From the NCBI GenBank assembly GCA_023255735.1, contig JAGDVP010000022.1, positions 24,851 through 88,850 on the forward strand: 64,000 nucleotides of DNA, given 5' to 3'. A program made the position numbers and the translations under genes. Positions within the stretch are counted from its first letter, which is position 1. Every line of letters begins with the position of its first letter. Source of the DNA: Halothiobacillus sp. (GTDB lineage: Bacteria; Pseudomonadota; Gammaproteobacteria; Halothiobacillales; Halothiobacillaceae). Below, in pieces: positions 61,146-64,000 of this stretch. The notes beneath the pieces are model-generated. The model made no database searches and was not told where the DNA came from. It saw only the letters and a list, made by a program, of their open reading frames with translations.

Positions 61146-63998
61146 ATGGAAAAAACCTATAACCCCGCCGAGCTCGAAGCCCCCTGTTATGCCCGCTGGC
61201 TCGCAGGCGGCTATTTTGCGCCGCAAACTCAACTGCCCGCCGATGCGCCCAATTACTGCATTATGTTGCCGCCGCCCAATGTGACGGGGCGCCTGCATAT
61301 GGGCCATGCGTTTCAAGATACGCTTATGGATATGCTCACCCGCGTGCACCGTATGCAGGGCGAGCGCACGCTCTGGCAACCGGGCACCGATCACGCCGGC
61401 ATTGCCACCCAAATGGTGGTGGAGCGCCAGCTTGAAGCCACAGGCAAAACCCGCCACGATTTAGGCCGCGCAGCCTTCACCGATCGCGTTTGGCAATGGA
61501 AAGCCGAATCCGGCGGCTTTATAACCGAGCAAATGAAGCGGCTAGGCGCGTCGTGTGATTGGTCGCGCGAACGCTTTACGATGGATGAAGGTTTATCCGA
61601 TGCCGTGCGCGAGGTATTCGTGCGCCTGTTTGATGATGGCCTGATTTATCGCGGCAAGCGGCTGGTGAACTGGGATCCGGTGCTGCACACCGCCGTCTCC
61701 GATTTAGAGGTGATTAGCGAAGAAGAAACCGGCCATTTGTGGCACCTGCGTTACCCGCTCAGCGATGGCAGCGGATTTTTAATTGTCGCCACCACGCGCC
61801 CGGAAACCATGCTTGGTGATACCGCCGTGGCCGTGCACCCTGATGATGAGCGCTACCGGCATTTGATTGGCCAAACCATTACCTTGCCGCTCGTGGGACG
61901 GCAAATTCCGATTATTGGTGATGATTATGTTGACCCGGCGTTTGGCTCGGGTTGCGTGAAAATCACACCCGCGCACGATTTTAACGACTATGCGGTAGGC
62001 CTGCGACATGGGCTTGCCCGGATTAATGTGCTCAGCTTTGATGCGCGGATTCGCGCCGTGGCCGAGGTTATCGGCGGCACTGACGTGGGCGAATTACCGC
62101 TCGCGTATTCTGGCCTTGATCGCTATGAAGCGCGCGACCGCATTATTTTTGATTTAAAAGCGCTGGATTTACTCGAAAAAATCGACGACCACAAGCTCAT
62201 GGTGCCGCGCGGTGATCGCAGTGGCGCGGTGATTGAGCCCATGCTCACCGATCAATGGTTTGTTGATTTAACTTTAGCGACCCAAGCCGATGGCCGCCCG
62301 GGTGGGCTTAGTGCCATCACCTTGCCCGCAATTGAGGCAGTGCGTGGCGGCGAGATTAAGTTTGTACCGGAGAATTGGTCCAACACCTATTATCAGTGGC
62401 TTGAGAACATCCAAGATTGGTGCATTAGCCGGCAAATTTGGTGGGGGCATCGCATTCCCGCGTGGTACGACGCTGCGGGTGCGGTGTATGTGGGGCGCAG
62501 TGAAGCCGAGGTACGCGCCAAGCACGGCTTGGCCGACACCATCCCCCTCACGCAAGATAACGATGTGCTCGATACTTGGTTCTCCTCTGCCCTCTGGCCT
62601 TTTTCCACCTTGGGCTGGCCACAAAACACCGTGGAACTCGCGCAGTTTTATCCCACCAGCGTGCTCGTGACCGGCTTTGACATCATCTTCTTCTGGGTTG
62701 CGCGCATGGTGATGATGGGCAAATACATTATGGGCGATGTGCCGTTCCGTGAAGTTTATGTGCATGGTCTGGTGCGTGATAGCCAAGGCCAGAAAATGAG
62801 CAAATCTAAAGGCAATGTACTTGATCCCATTGATTTAATCGACGGCATCGATTTGGAATCGCTCATCAGCAAACGCACCACGGGCATGATGCAGCCGCAG
62901 CTCGCCAAAAAAATCGAAAAAGACACCCGCAAAGAGTTCCCCGAGGGCATCCCCGCATTTGGCACCGATGCCCTGCGCTTTACCTTCGCGGCACTCGCCA
63001 CCACGGGGCGCGATATTCGCTTTGATTTAAACCGCATTGATGGCTACCGCAATTTTTGCAACAAACTCTGGAATGCCAGCCGGTTTGTGATGATGCAATG
63101 CGAGGATCAAGACACGGGGCTAACCGATGCGCCCGTGGTTTTAAGCGTTGCCGATCAGTGGATTACAAGCCGCTTGCAGCAAGTGGAATTAGAGGTAGCC
63201 AAACATTTTGCCGATTATCGCTTCGATTTAGCCGCGCAAACCTTGTATGAATTTACTTGGAATGAGTATTGCGATTGGTATCTTGAGTTCACCAAGCCCG
63301 CGCTTAAATCGGGCGATGCGCCCGCAATGCGCGGCACGCGTCGCACCTTGGTGCGGGTGCTTGAGGCGGTGTTGCGTTTGCTGCATCCGATCATCCCGTT
63401 TATTACCGAAACCATCTGGCAGCGGCTCGCGCCCTTAGCCTTGCCCGTAGAACAACAGGTCGAGAGTATTTTAGCCCGCCCTTACCCTAAAGCCTGTGCG
63501 AACAAAATCAATCGCTCTGCGCTTGAAGCGGTGGAATGGCTTAAAGCGGTGATTTTAGGCGTGCGCCGCATCCGCGCGGAAATGGATATTGCCCCGAGCA
63601 AAATGCTGGATGTGCTCATCACCGGCGCGACTGCCGACGACACCCAACGGTTTGGCGAATTTGCCGCCATTTTGCAGCAAGTGGGGCGCATCGGCGGCAT
63701 CACACCCGTGGCCGACGCCACAACGCTGCCCGAGGCGGCAATGACGCTGGTCGGCGCGTTGCACATCCACATCCCGCTGGCCGGTTTAATCGATAAAGCC
63801 GCTGAACTTGCGCGACTCGCGCGTGAAATCACCAAAATGGAAGCGGAACTGGCCAAAGCCAGCAGCAAGCTAGATGCGCCGGGCTTTAGCGACCGCGCAC
63901 CACCTGCCGTGGTGGCTCAAGAGCGCGAGCGCGCCGAGAAATTTGCCGCCACCTTGGCTGATCTCGCCGCGCAACGCAGCCGGATCGAGCGCTTGTAA
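61146..63998 (+). CDS. valS: Valyl-tRNA synthetase
   Basis: 950 residues, full length, ending two bases before the window edge. Class I motifs are HMGH ([16 protein letters not shown]) and KMSKS ([14 protein letters not shown]), with the editing domain ([20 protein letters not shown]) between them and a C-terminal coiled coil. It charges tRNA-Val and edits threonine. No attenuator or T-box is visible in the 38-base gap from holC. Confidence 0.97.
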   Translation: MEKTYNPAELEAPCYARWLAGGYFAPQTQLPADAPNYCIMLPPPNVTGRLHMGHAFQDTLMDMLTRVHRMQGERTLWQPGTDHAGIATQMVVERQLEATGKTRHDLGRAAFTDRVWQWKAESGGFITEQMKRLGASCDWSRERFTMDEGLSDAVREVFVRLFDDGLIYRGKRLVNWDPVLHTAVSDLEVISEEETGHLWHLRYPLSDGSGFLIVATTRPETMLGDTAVAVHPDDERYRHLIGQTITLPLVGRQIPIIGDDYVDPAFGSGCVKITPAHDFNDYAVGLRHGLARINVLSFDARIRAVAEVIGGTDVGELPLAYSGLDRYEARDRIIFDLKALDLLEKIDDHKLMVPRGDRSGAVIEPMLTDQWFVDLTLATQADGRPGGLSAITLPAIEAVRGGEIKFVPENWSNTYYQWLENIQDWCISRQIWWGHRIPAWYDAAGAVYVGRSEAEVRAKHGLADTIPLTQDNDVLDTWFSSALWPFSTLGWPQNTVELAQFYPTSVLVTGFDIIFFWVARMVMMGKYIMGDVPFREVYVHGLVRDSQGQKMSKSKGNVLDPIDLIDGIDLESLISKRTTGMMQPQLAKKIEKDTRKEFPEGIPAFGTDALRFTFAALATTGRDIRFDLNRIDGYRNFCNKLWNASRFVMMQCEDQDTGLTDAPVVLSVADQWITSRLQQVELEVAKHFADYRFDLAAQTLYEFTWNEYCDWYLEFTKPALKSGDAPAMRGTRRTLVRVLEAVLRLLHPIIPFITETIWQRLAPLALPVEQQVESILARPYPKACANKINRSALEAVEWLKAVILGVRRIRAEMDIAPSKMLDVLITGATADDTQRFGEFAAILQQVGRIGGITPVADATTLPEAAMTLVGALHIHIPLAGLIDKAAELARLAREITKMEAELAKASSKLDAPGFSDRAPPAVVAQERERAEKFAATLADLAAQRSRIERL

Positions 63999-64000
63999 GC

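Noticed and set aside
1..64000. tRNA, rRNA, CRISPR arrays, prophage or integrase genes
   Set aside because: Scanned by eye for tRNA T-arm motifs, evenly spaced repeats and phage or transposase motifs; none could be supported.

Overview
This window appears to be a chromosomal segment of a free-living gammaproteobacterium, probably a sulfur-oxidising chemolithotroph related to Halothiobacillus; the lineage is inferred from gene content, not from any search. Supporting observations: conserved gammaproteobacterial gene orders (miaB-phoH-ybeY-corC-lnt, ftsK-lolA-rarA, sspA-sspB, holC-valS, ycjX-ycjF), a tsdB-tsdA pair for oxidising thiosulfate to tetrathionate, and two exported DsrE-family proteins. 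I found no rRNA, tRNA, CRISPR array, integrase or transposase. Coding density is high and most genes sit in tight operons with ATGA-type overlaps.

Layout. 1-4.7 kb: the start of a PhoD-type phosphatase (cut by the window edge), an ABM-domain monooxygenase, a ZnuD-like TonB receptor with a Zur-like operator, an unknown exported protein and a glycine-zipper lipoprotein. 4.9-12.1 kb: a complete SUF iron-sulfur operon (Rrf2 regulator, sufB, C, D, S, T, a Rieske ferredoxin, sufA, sufE), then a CGFS glutaredoxin. 12.6-16.4 kb: pyrC-truD-CDF transporter operon and a Tat-exported DsrE protein. 16.4-22.9 kb: a GT39-like glycosyltransferase, a MASE1-PAS-GGDEF diguanylate cyclase, PilZ, RhlE helicase and a Sec-exported DsrE protein. 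23.0-27.3 kb: a five-gene light operon (BLUF sensor, exported DUF2237 protein, divergent photolyase/cryptochrome, DUF2256 protein, Fe-S photolyase). 27.4-29.1 kb: tsdBA. 29.2-38.6 kb: M16C peptidase, a structured repeat joined to a pseudogene remnant, rarA, lolA, ftsK, sspB, sspA. 38.6-44.3 kb: an RND tripartite efflux operon. 44.3-46.7 kb: a ChbG-like deacetylase and a His-rich outer-membrane protein behind a second copy of the Zur-like operator. 46.8-53.5 kb: EAL protein, ycjX-ycjF, a FieF-type transporter, a YjfB-like protein and a YddA-type ABC transporter whose upstream region is occupied by a MITE-like palindromic element. 53.9-64 kb: the lnt-to-miaB operon, a UPF0104 membrane protein, holC and valS.

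How the genes fit together. Metal handling is prominent: two operators sharing 16 identical bases suggest that Zur controls both the TonB receptor near 3 kb and the outer-membrane protein near 45 kb, while two CDF exporters would handle excess cation. The SUF operon carries its own Rrf2 regulator with a perfect palindrome just upstream. Light exposure is met by a compact BLUF-photolyase operon. Cyclic-di-GMP is represented by a GGDEF protein, an EAL protein and PilZ. The most unusual items are the light operon, the pair of Zur-like sites, the MITE-like element upstream of the ABC transporter, and the related structured repeat fused to a decayed PNPOx-family gene.
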